Shown here in pieces: positions 27,505 to 35,113 of a stretch of 64,000 nucleotides of DNA (positions within the stretch are counted from its first letter, which is position 1; the number at the start of each line of letters is the position of its first letter). Under the pieces are notes generated by a model, which worked only from the letters and a program-made list of their open reading frames with translations, ran no database searches and was not told where the DNA came from. The stretch is from BCD1 sp965230565. GTDB taxonomy: Bacteria > Bacteroidota > Bacteroidia > Chitinophagales > Saprospiraceae. The translations under genes were made by a program, and so were the position numbers. The stretch spans positions 806,001-870,000 of the forward strand of contig CBDDLH010000016.1 in assembly GCA_965230565.1 (NCBI GenBank), written 5' to 3'.

Positions 27505-28445
27505 TTAATTAAAATAAATGGGATAATCCTCTTCCGTGGCAATATACCCGAACGAACTCCATGAGTTGCCATTGAGAATCTCCTCAAATAGCTCTTTGGC
27601 TTCAACTTGTGAATCATGATAATATAACCAGGTCGCCAGGCCATATTTCAGGGCATCTCCTGAAGGGCTCCCCGCCATTGTTGCCTGAAGAGAATCTACA
27701 GGTAATAAACCTTTATACAATTGACATAATTGATGATAACTGAAATTCTCAATGATATGCGCTTCTTCCTTTATAGGTTCAAGTACCTGATCTATTAAAG
27801 TATCCATATCCATTCGGAGTGTATTCATAACCAGCCAATGCGTACTTGAAACAATGTTATCATCATTGGAACCCGAATTCCGGCAATTCACAAAACAGTC
27901 AAAAGACTTTTGGAAATCCTGCTTCAGGTAATAGGCTAATCCAAGATGATACCAGATATTCCCATGCAAAGTACTCACCGGAATATTCTGTGCATTGGGT
28001 AAACCATCAGGTTCAATTTCATTTTCCGTATCCTCAATCAATTCTACTGCTTTTTCCAGGTCATTTATGGCCTTATCAAAATCCCTTACGGAAATATAGC
28101 GATGGCCTCTGTGGCGATATAACCTGGGATCATCAGGAAATTTCTCAATGCCTTCCGTATAGATTTTTATTGCCTCGTAGTATTGCCCCAGATAGGCGGT
28201 TCGTCGACCATACCAAATGATATTATCGACGTTATTTTGGTCAGCTACAAATTTTTCCTTGGCCACATTGAATTCAGCCAGCATTTTTGGCGGTGGCTCT
28301 GATAAAAGAAAAGTATCTCCTTTAGCCGAAATAATCAATTGTGGTTCTTCTGCAGTGGTCTCACCTGCTGATCCATCCGGACCACAAGACCATAGGAAGA
28401 AAAAAAAAAGACAATAGCCAGGAGTGATCTAAAAGCTATGACCAT
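27505..28445 (-). CDS. TPR lipoprotein with a homopolymer break in its signal peptide
   Basis: The body (277 residues, open from a TTG at 28338) has at least three TPR-like units, for example NIIWYGRRTAYLGQYYEAI, RLYRHRGHRYISVRDFDKA and IWYHLGLAYYLKQDFQKSF. Upstream, the same frame reads CGPDGSAGETTAEEPQ, the start of a mature lipoprotein, but it hits a stop before any start codon. An ATG at 28445 opens a good signal, MVIAFRSLLAIVFFF; the two parts lie in different frames, split by an A10 tract (28400-28409; T10 on the sense strand). T11 would give a continuous lipobox LWSC. It could be a phase-variable gene or a sequencing error. Function unknown; a surface or periplasmic scaffold role is possible. 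Confidence 0.75.
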
Positions 28446-28468
28446 AATTGGATAGTTATTTCACAAAA

Positions 28469-28518
28469 AAGCCTCGAATTCATCTTAAAAGTAATATTTA
28501 TTGATGTATTCGAGGCTT
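28469..28518 (-). terminator. Intrinsic terminator after the 28547-29569 gene
   Basis: An 11-bp perfect stem (AAGCCTCGAAT / ATTCGAGGCTT) with inner CATC/GATG pairs and a T-run on the minus strand, between the T9SS protein gene and the TPR gene. Confidence 0.85.
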
Positions 28519-28546
28519 AGCAAGTTTTATAATCAATTTTCAGTGA

Positions 28547-29569
28547 TTATCTGATCAAAACTTTCTTGGTGATTGGGCTCAATGCCGGATCTTCAAAAAC
28601 AATTTGAATATTGAACATTCCGGTTCCCAATTCATCCCTGTTCAGGAAAAATGACTTTTGTGACTGAGCTTTGCTACTGAGTATTGTTTGTCCAAGTTGA
28701 TTCGTTACCGCAAAGTTATATTTTGAAGTAGGGATTTCCTCAAAAGAAATCTGTACGAACTCCGAAGCTGGATTTGGAAAAACCTTAACCTCCGTTTCCA
28801 GCAATTCGATATTTTCAGTACTTGAAATAAGTCCCTCAAAGTGAGCGACTACTGAAGCAACCGTATTATCTATCACTGACTGGCCAGAAGCCAGGGCAAG
28901 GTCGAAGAAAAATGACAGACATTTGGAAGTTCCATTGTCATACCACAAACCGGCAGTTTCTCCTTCAAAAACATACCCGGTCCCTCCCATTTCGTAAATA
29001 GGAACCGATCCGTCCCGACCTGTGACGGCATCGGCATACCAAAGCGTAGAAAACGTCCAGTCAATGTTATCCAATCCTGTAATAGGTTGATCGGAGGCAG
29101 GTGCAACAAAATCTACACCGATTCCACCATCATCGTCATAAGATTGACTATCATAAGAGGCAATTCCCAGGAAATCATATGCAAATTCGCCTTCTGCAAA
29201 AGTATAGGGTGTTACATACCTGTCATACAGAAAGTCATTTCCGGTAACCCAAAGGTTTCCTCCTTCTGACAGATACAAGGCTAACTGGCCATTGATTTCG
29301 TCATTTGCGTTCCAAAATTGCAGGCCTACTCCATTTGTTGAGGTATGCCAGATCACCAAATCGTAATTTCCCATGTATTCGGCGGTAGGGCTGGTTGCAG
29401 TTCCTTCTGCATCAAACAAATCATAAGTCAGGCTATTGTTATCCAAACCTGTTGTCAATGCAGCAGTATTTTCAAAGCCATCATTTGAATCATCCACAAC
29501 CAGGATGCTGATCTGGCCAAAACCAACTACAGTTAACAATAAAAACATAGACAGTAAAAAGTACTTCAT
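28547..29569 (-). CDS. T9SS-sorted secreted protein, function unknown
   Basis: A 340-residue protein with a signal peptide (MKYFLLSMFLLLTVVGFGQ), a body with ILVVDDSNDGFENT and then NYDLVIWHTSTNG and YLSEGGNLWVTGNDF, which resembles a Rossmann-like domain found in secreted proteins (the opening I-L-V-V-D-D and the G-G-x-L-W strand recall class I glutaminase-like sheets). The last 80 residues are a type A T9SS sorting domain (KVFPNPASEFVQISF, ending PITKKVLIR). Such proteins pass the outer membrane through T9SS, after which the domain is cut off. The next gene downstream in the cluster has a clearly related sorting domain. No catalytic site is evident. Confidence 0.8.
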   Translation of the reverse strand: MKYFLLSMFLLLTVVGFGQISILVVDDSNDGFENTAALTTGLDNNSLTYDLFDAEGTATSPTAEYMGNYDLVIWHTSTNGVGLQFWNANDEINGQLALYLSEGGNLWVTGNDFLYDRYVTPYTFAEGEFAYDFLGIASYDSQSYDDDGGIGVDFVAPASDQPITGLDNIDWTFSTLWYADAVTGRDGSVPIYEMGGTGYVFEGETAGLWYDNGTSKCLSFFFDLALASGQSVIDNTVASVVAHFEGLISSTENIELLETEVKVFPNPASEFVQISFEEIPTSKYNFAVTNQLGQTILSSKAQSQKSFFLNRDELGTGMFNIQIVFEDPALSPITKKVLIR

Positions 29570-29768
29570 AAGAAAATGGGTTTATAAATAATTAATGAAT
29601 TACAAATAGAGCCCCAGTGTTCACGATTGTAAAATTCATGAACTACGGGTTATGTGGTTTTATCTGTAAATAATAATTGGACCAAATCTATCAATCCCAA
29701 GGATAGGGAATTGACACCTTTCGCATCAAAATTAAATAAATTGAAGAATTGTTTACCAAAGCAGTTAA

Positions 29769-29808
29769 AAAAGATGCCGGAAAAATTGAATTCTTCCCGG
29801 CATCTTTT
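29769..29808. terminator. Intrinsic terminator
   Basis: A perfect 12-bp stem (AAAAGATGCCGG / CCGGCATCTTTT) with a 16-base loop and A/T flanks, directly after the stop of the 29818-31068 gene on the minus strand. The rest of the 29570-29817 spacer holds no convincing gene. Confidence 0.9.
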
Positions 29809-29817
29809 CATTGGTTA

Positions 29818-31068
29818 TCAATTAAAAATGATCTTTTTGGAAATCGGTTGAAAACGTTTTTCCTCAAATTCGACATTCAACAAGAACAAGCCTGTCCCAA
29901 TCTGATCGCGATTCAGCACAAATTCTTTATCGCGCTGAATTCCGGAAGTGAACACTTGTTGTCCAAGCATATTTGTGACCCGAACGGTATAATTTGAAGG
30001 TTGTTGATCAAATTGCAATTGAACCTGGTCAGTAGCAGGGTTTGGAAATGCCCTAGCCGCTGTAGTTTCGATATACTCCTGGCTGGAAGTTGTTCCATTG
30101 CATAGAATGTCAGAAAGGAACAACCTCGTCCTCACATCCATACTGTCTGTAAACGTTGCAGAAAAACCCCCATGACCTCCTCCGGGCACGGTAATCAGTT
30201 CATTGGTAATTCCAAGCGCATCCGCTCTGGGGTGTAAAACTCCACTCCCATCAATCTCTACAATAGGCAAAACAACGACCACTGCCATTCCTGTTCCATA
30301 GGGCACTACATCATCCTCATCCCCATGAATACTGATTAACGGCGGATCATCAGCATCCATATACTCCTCCCGATGCAGCGCACCAAAAAAATTAACCACA
30401 CCCTGAATATCAGAAGAATAGCCTAATGAAGAATTTTCCGGATCATCCGTATTCCCCTCCAGACCTCCATTATCATCAATAAATTCCTGAACATATTCAG
30501 GAGCTTCTCCTTCGTCGAGATAGGCTGCATGAAGAGAAACAATTGATCCGGCGGAATACCCTCCGGTAAAGATGAAATTCGGATCGATTCGGAACATATT
30601 ATCCGTTGCAGCATCTTTCCTCAAATAACGGATAGCTGCTTTATAATCGCCAACAGCCATAACCACCTCTTCCATCATGAGCAATGAATCAGGAAAAGGG
30701 CCCTGTGGCGGGAATGCAAAATCATAAAGGCGGTAGTCTATTGCAGCAGTGACATATCCCAGTTTGGCATAGGCTTTGCAAACATCATGGGTTTGTGTAC
30801 GATCTCCTCCGATGAATGATCCTCCAAAAGCAAATAACAAGACCGGACGATTATCTGCCTCATCCCCTGCAGGCTCAAAAATATCCATAAACAATTCCTG
30901 GAAGTTCTGGGCAAGGGTGTAATTTTCCCCAAACTTTACTGTAGTCATTACAGGTTCATCAGGAAATATTTCAGTCAGATATCTTTCTCCGTCACAGTTT
31001 GGATTGACCTGTGCGACAAGTAAAAACGGCAATGCCAGATTCAAAAACAATAAGTAAAATTTCTTCAT
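29818..31068 (-). CDS. Secreted alpha/beta hydrolase with T9SS sorting domain
   Basis: About 416 residues from the Met at 31068 (MKKFYLLFLNLALPFLLVAQ, a signal peptide); the frame is open to 31191, but that part crosses the terminator of the upstream gene. The hydrolase core has an oxyanion-type FAFGGSFIGGD, a nucleophile elbow GGYSAGS, an acid in HGDEDDVVPYG and a His in VPGGGHGGF, as in the esterase/dienelactone-hydrolase-like fold of BD-FAE or PHB depolymerase type. The C-terminal 75 residues are a T9SS sorting domain (RAFPNPATDQVQLQF, ending PISKKIIFN). It is likely exported and cell-surface or medium-released, acting on ester bonds; substrate unknown. The sorting domain closely resembles that of the 28547-29569 product. 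Confidence 0.88.
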   Translation of the reverse strand: MKKFYLLFLNLALPFLLVAQVNPNCDGERYLTEIFPDEPVMTTVKFGENYTLAQNFQELFMDIFEPAGDEADNRPVLLFAFGGSFIGGDRTQTHDVCKAYAKLGYVTAAIDYRLYDFAFPPQGPFPDSLLMMEEVVMAVGDYKAAIRYLRKDAATDNMFRIDPNFIFTGGYSAGSIVSLHAAYLDEGEAPEYVQEFIDDNGGLEGNTDDPENSSLGYSSDIQGVVNFFGALHREEYMDADDPPLISIHGDEDDVVPYGTGMAVVVVLPIVEIDGSGVLHPRADALGITNELITVPGGGHGGFSATFTDSMDVRTRLFLSDILCNGTTSSQEYIETTAARAFPNPATDQVQLQFDQQPSNYTVRVTNMLGQQVFTSGIQRDKEFVLNRDQIGTGLFLLNVEFEEKRFQPISKKIIFN

Positions 31069-31156
31069 AGACTTTGGTAAGGTTTTAAAATAATTGCCCA
31101 ATATATGGTAAATGAAAGAAACAATAAAATCAAATTTGGGTTTAGCCAATAAAAAA

Positions 31157-31188
31157 TCCCGAACTCCACTCATTGGTAAAGTCCGGGA
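31157..31188 (-). terminator. Intrinsic terminator after the fasciclin gene
   Basis: Arms TCCCGAACT and AGTCCGGGA pair fully on the minus-strand RNA with one G-U, followed by six T. It lies 46 bases after the fasciclin stop. Confidence 0.88.
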
Positions 31189-31233
31189 CAAACTGTATCA
31201 AAATTCTATTCTAATCAACTCTTAACTTATTAC

Positions 31234-32190
31234 TTATGGCAAAAGGATTTGATCAATAACATGAACAACCCCATTTATACCTTGAACATCAGTCAAAATA
31301 ATATCAACTGATTGGTTACTCGTCGTTTCAACCTTAGGTGTTGAGGTCAAATCAATCTTTAGCATTCCTCCAAGAGCAGCAACTTCCTGATCGTCAACCA
31401 ATTCTTTTGATTGTACATTGGCTCCGCTAACAACGTGGTAATTCAAAACAGCTTCCAAAGTAGCTACCGGAATATCATCTAGACTGTTCCAGTCAGGATT
31501 GGAATCCAACAATGCCTGAAAAGCATCGTTTGTCGGTGCAAAAACAGTAAAGGGACCTTCTCCGGACAAGATTGATACATAGTCTGTAGTGAGATCTGAT
31601 CTTGTCAATGCAGCTACCAATGTAGAAAAGGCTGGATTATTGAGTGCCAGGTTCACTACTGATGGTGGCAACATCACCTCATCGATGATGTGTACTGTTC
31701 CGTTGGTCGTTTCCACATCTACAGTAGTTGGTACAGCAGAACCGTTAAATTTAACGCCTCCGGTAACATCAATCTGCAAAACAACTTGTTCATCATTTGG
31801 ACCTGAGCCCAAAGTGGTAACATATGAATCTGCCAAATCAGCAGACTTGACATCCGCAGCAATTACATGAAACTTCAATACGTTAGCCAGTGTCTCATTA
31901 TCAATATCAGCAAGGGAATTCCAATCAGGATTAGCATCCAGCAATGCCTGGAAAGCGTCATTTGTCGGTGCAAAAACAGTGAATGGACCATCACTTTGCA
32001 AAGTAGCCACCAAATCGGCCTGGACAACAGCATCGACCAAAAGACTCAGATCATCCGTTGCCATCGCTGTTTCAACAATATCTTTTGGTTCCGGAGTTGG
32101 TGTCGGATCCTCGCCTTCATTATCACAAGAAGTAAAAGTTAAGAAGCTAACAGCAAGCAGCGCGAGAAATAAAAAATTAAATTTTTTCAT
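31234..32190 (-). CDS. Lipoprotein with two fasciclin (FAS1) domains
   Basis: A 318-residue protein with a lipoprotein signal ending in FTSC (Cys22), a Pro/Thr linker (EDPTPTPEP) and two FAS1 domains (about residues 36-175 and 178-318). Each has the family's GPFTVFAPTNDAFQALL and a terminal NGTVHIIDEVMLP or NGVVHVIDQILLP. FAS1 domains mediate adhesion or scaffold formation on the cell surface. The two copies share long near-identical DNA stretches in the TVFAPTNDAF region (31482-31560 and 31921-31995), suggesting a recent internal duplication or gene conversion. A strong terminator follows. It is divergent from the TBDT gene at 32591 across a 400-base spacer. Confidence 0.93.
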   Translation of the reverse strand: MKKFNFLFLALLAVSFLTFTSCDNEGEDPTPTPEPKDIVETAMATDDLSLLVDAVVQADLVATLQSDGPFTVFAPTNDAFQALLDANPDWNSLADIDNETLANVLKFHVIAADVKSADLADSYVTTLGSGPNDEQVVLQIDVTGGVKFNGSAVPTTVDVETTNGTVHIIDEVMLPPSVVNLALNNPAFSTLVAALTRSDLTTDYVSILSGEGPFTVFAPTNDAFQALLDSNPDWNSLDDIPVATLEAVLNYHVVSGANVQSKELVDDQEVAALGGMLKIDLTSTPKVETTSNQSVDIILTDVQGINGVVHVIDQILLP

Positions 32191-32590
32191 TAGTTGAAGT
32201 GTTTTTTATGTTTGGTAATGGAGGTAAAACACACCAGTTTTTATTTTGTTTAACTTTTTTATATTTTTTTTAAACAAAAATATTTCCTTTGCTTTCCATA
32301 AGGGCTTCCCAACAATTTAAACACAACAATGCCTATCTCTAAAAACATAGAAGGCAAAGAAAAAATCCAACCATATTTACTATTCTGAGAAAAAAAAGGA
32401 ACCTTAGACCAGGCTTCAGCAACAACCAGGAGCATTCAATTGGGAAGAAATCACTATTTTTTTTAAAGGATATTATTAAATTTACTTTAATTCCACTCCC
32501 AATTCATCAGTCCGAATTAATTGGGACTTTCTCCCCGGCCATGTTTGTTCATAAATCACAATTTTTTTAAAGACAAAAAATCAACGTATT
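32191..32590. other. AT-rich divergent intergenic region
   Basis: A 400-base spacer between the fasciclin gene (-) and a TBDT gene (+). A minus-strand TATTTTTG (32275-32282) fits the -7 promoter element but lacks a clear -33 TTG; it would give the fasciclin mRNA a leader of about 80 bases. Poly-A/T runs are frequent. I saw no coding frame, tRNA or strong hairpin. Confidence 0.5.
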
Positions 32591-34933
32591 ATGAACCCTA
32601 GAGCACTATTTTTCAGTTTTTTTATGATTTCGTTTATGACTTTGGGTTGGGCTAATAATCCAACCCAGAAAATTTATGGAACTGTCCTGGACAAAGATAC
32701 CAGGGAGCCACTCATAGGAGCTACTGTTGCTATTGTTGGCAGTAGCCCAATGATAGGAACCACAACTGACATTGACGGTAATTTTGAATTAGATGATGTA
32801 ACCGTTGGTCGAATTCAGTTGGAGTGTTCCTATATTGGATACAGCAACTTTTTATCTGACCCTTTCCTGTTAAATTCTGCCAGAGCTGCAGAAGTGTCCA
32901 TCGAATTGATCGAATCGGTGGTAGTAGCACAGGAGGTCGTTGTGAAAGCTAAAAAGTTCGGGAACGAACCTTTAAACGAAGTATCCATACTTTCCGCCAG
33001 GTCGTTCTCAGTTGAAGAAACCCAGCGATATGCTGCCAGTGCCAACGATCCCGGCCGTATGGTCCAGGGGTTCCCGGGAGTTCAGCCTTCCAGGGATAAC
33101 CGAAGTGACATCATCGTCAGGGGGAACTCCGGTATTGGATTATTATGGCGGCTGGAAGGGGTAGACATTCCCAATCCAAACCATTTTGCCCGTAGAGGGA
33201 ATTCCGGTGGAGGAATAACTATTTTCAGTGTTAGTATGTTGAGTAACTCGGATTTCTCAACAGCGGCCTTCCCGGCTGAATACGGTAATGCTACCAGCGG
33301 TGTATTCGACATTAAATTCAGAAAAGGTAATGCCCGGGAGCGCCACCACACTTTCCGCGCCGGACTTTTAGGGTTAGATTACAGCACAGAAGGGCCATTT
33401 AATAAAGAGCGGGGATCAAGTTACCTCGTGAACTATCGCTACTCTACCCTGGGTATTCTCAACAAGATGGGATTACACCTCGTTGGCCCAAGAGTAGATA
33501 ATACCTTCCAGGACCTTTCATTCAACCTGGCTTTTCCATCAATGGATAAGAAAAAACTGTTCACCATCTGGGGAATGGGTGGTTTGAGTACCGAGATCGT
33601 CAATCCCGTAGAACCTCAGGAAGACTGGAAATCCTATGACGATTATTATACCCGCTATTTTACTTCCGATATGGCAACCGTAGGTATGACTTATTCCATG
33701 CCCGCCGGGAAGGATGCCTTCTGGAAAACAAATCTTGCCGTTATGGGACAGGATATTGTTTTTCAAAACGACACGCTCAATAGCGTCCGGGAAAAGTTTT
33801 TGGTGAATGACGAGCAGTATAAAGAAAGTAGAATCGTACTTACTTCCTATTGGAATAAAAAGATCAGCCCCCGTTTAGGATTGAAAACCGGTATCATTTT
33901 CAGCCAGATCTTTTATAACCTGATCCAGGAAACCATCGGTGAAACTGCGACCATAGATGCCAAAGGCGGAACTCAGCTTGCTCAGGCCTATGTCCAATTC
34001 AGGTACAGGCCAACCGAAAAACTGACTATCAACTTCGGAGGACATGCTACGCATTTGCTCCTGAACGGTAAGAGTGCTGTTGAACCCAGAGTGGGCATAA
34101 AATATCAGGTTTCTGAAAAACATGCTCTGATGGCTGCCTGGGGTATGCACAGCAAAATGCTGCCGATTGGGAATTATTTCACCCGGATCAATGGAGAGAC
34201 TCCGAACATTGATGCCAATTTCCTGCGATCAAATCAGGCAGTCCTCGGGTATAACTTTTTGCCAGGCAACAACTGGAAAATTTCGGTGGAGGCTTACTTA
34301 CAGAGCATGGTTGACGTACCCGTAGCAGCAACTCCCGGAAGCTCATGGAGTATTTTGAACACCATTGACAGTTATACCAAACACGAAATGGTCAATACCG
34401 GAACCGGACAAAATATTGGGCTAGATCTTATGGTGGAGAAAGCCTTTAGCCAGGGAACTTTCATTTTACTCTCCGGGTCAGTATTTGATTCAAAATACAC
34501 CGATGCTTCGGGACGGGAATTTTCTTCCATTTTTGACAGCGGTTATGCGGCAACAGCCATGGGAGGAAAAGAATGGACAACTGATAAAGGAAATATCTGG
34601 GCATTGAGTCTTAGAGGAATCTACAATGGTGGCCAGCGCCTCACTCCCCTATTGCCAGGTGTCCCGGTTTCCCGCTATTCCCAAAATCCTGCCCTGGATG
34701 AAGCTGCTGCCTTTACAGAACAGGTTCAGGATTACATGCGTGCAGACCTCAGATTCTCCTTCCGGAAAAATAATCCGAAATCTGCCTGGTCCATTGCACT
34801 GGACGTTCAGAATGTTACCAACAACAAAAACATCGACCCTTTGAATCGCAACTACGATCCGGACCTCAATGCATGGGTTTATCGCGAGCAGGCTAGTTTA
34901 ACACCTATTTTGAGCTGGCAGATTGATTTCTGA
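32591..34933 (+). CDS. TonB-dependent receptor with carboxypeptidase-like N-domain
   Basis: A 780-residue outer membrane protein with signal peptide (to about FMTLGWANN), a carboxypeptidase-regulatory-like domain (YGTVLDKDTREPLIGATVAIV, DIDGNFELDDVTVG), a plug (SARSFSVEETQRYA, NDPGRMVQGFPGVQ, LWRLEGVDIPNPNHFA) and a barrel ending in LSWQIDF. It belongs to the same subfamily as the receptor at 21825-24221, sharing the plug segments almost word for word, and both have no SusD. Unlike that copy it is not followed by the beta-helix and cytochrome genes; an inverted-repeat terminator and the PEP carboxylase gene follow. The ligand is unknown; such non-Sus receptors take up metal chelates, vitamins or peptides. 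Confidence 0.94.
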   Translation: MNPRALFFSFFMISFMTLGWANNPTQKIYGTVLDKDTREPLIGATVAIVGSSPMIGTTTDIDGNFELDDVTVGRIQLECSYIGYSNFLSDPFLLNSARAAEVSIELIESVVVAQEVVVKAKKFGNEPLNEVSILSARSFSVEETQRYAASANDPGRMVQGFPGVQPSRDNRSDIIVRGNSGIGLLWRLEGVDIPNPNHFARRGNSGGGITIFSVSMLSNSDFSTAAFPAEYGNATSGVFDIKFRKGNARERHHTFRAGLLGLDYSTEGPFNKERGSSYLVNYRYSTLGILNKMGLHLVGPRVDNTFQDLSFNLAFPSMDKKKLFTIWGMGGLSTEIVNPVEPQEDWKSYDDYYTRYFTSDMATVGMTYSMPAGKDAFWKTNLAVMGQDIVFQNDTLNSVREKFLVNDEQYKESRIVLTSYWNKKISPRLGLKTGIIFSQIFYNLIQETIGETATIDAKGGTQLAQAYVQFRYRPTEKLTINFGGHATHLLLNGKSAVEPRVGIKYQVSEKHALMAAWGMHSKMLPIGNYFTRINGETPNIDANFLRSNQAVLGYNFLPGNNWKISVEAYLQSMVDVPVAATPGSSWSILNTIDSYTKHEMVNTGTGQNIGLDLMVEKAFSQGTFILLSGSVFDSKYTDASGREFSSIFDSGYAATAMGGKEWTTDKGNIWALSLRGIYNGGQRLTPLLPGVPVSRYSQNPALDEAAAFTEQVQDYMRADLRFSFRKNNPKSAWSIALDVQNVTNNKNIDPLNRNYDPDLNAWVYREQASLTPILSWQIDF

Positions 34934-34953
34934 TTGAATTGTTTGTTTTAACC

Positions 34954-35013
34954 AAAGGCACATAGCTCACATTTTTGACCTTTTTACGCTGACCTTGTGA
35001 ACTATGTGCCTTT
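34954..35013 (+). terminator. Long inverted repeat, probable terminator
   Basis: Eighteen-base arms (starting AAAGGCACATAG and ending CTATGTGCCTTT) pair with one mismatch across a 24-base loop, 20 bases after the TBDT stop. There is no strong T-run, and the right arm overlaps the 9-base TGTGNNNTN-type repeat seen elsewhere, so it may be a repeat element as well as a terminator. Confidence 0.65.
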
Positions 35014-35047
35014 ATGTTATAAAATTGTAAAATTCACACTAAGCACC

Positions 35048-35077
35048 TTCCTTTCTCCCCCAGGCTATTTATCTTTG
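35048..35077 (+). promoter_or_regulatory. Candidate promoter of ppc
   Basis: TATCTTTG (35070-35077) fits the Bacteroidota -7 element exactly; 19 bases upstream a TTC (35048-35050) replaces the consensus TTG. The predicted start of transcription leaves a leader of about 30 bases before ppc. Confidence 0.5.
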
Positions 35078-35113
35078 AGCCTTTATTTCAAACTATAAAA
35101 AAACCCGGACAAC

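Noticed and set aside
29654..29851. Small + strand frame in the spacer after the T9SS protein
   Set aside because: Low-complexity Lys/Asn translation overlapping a terminator; no sign of coding.
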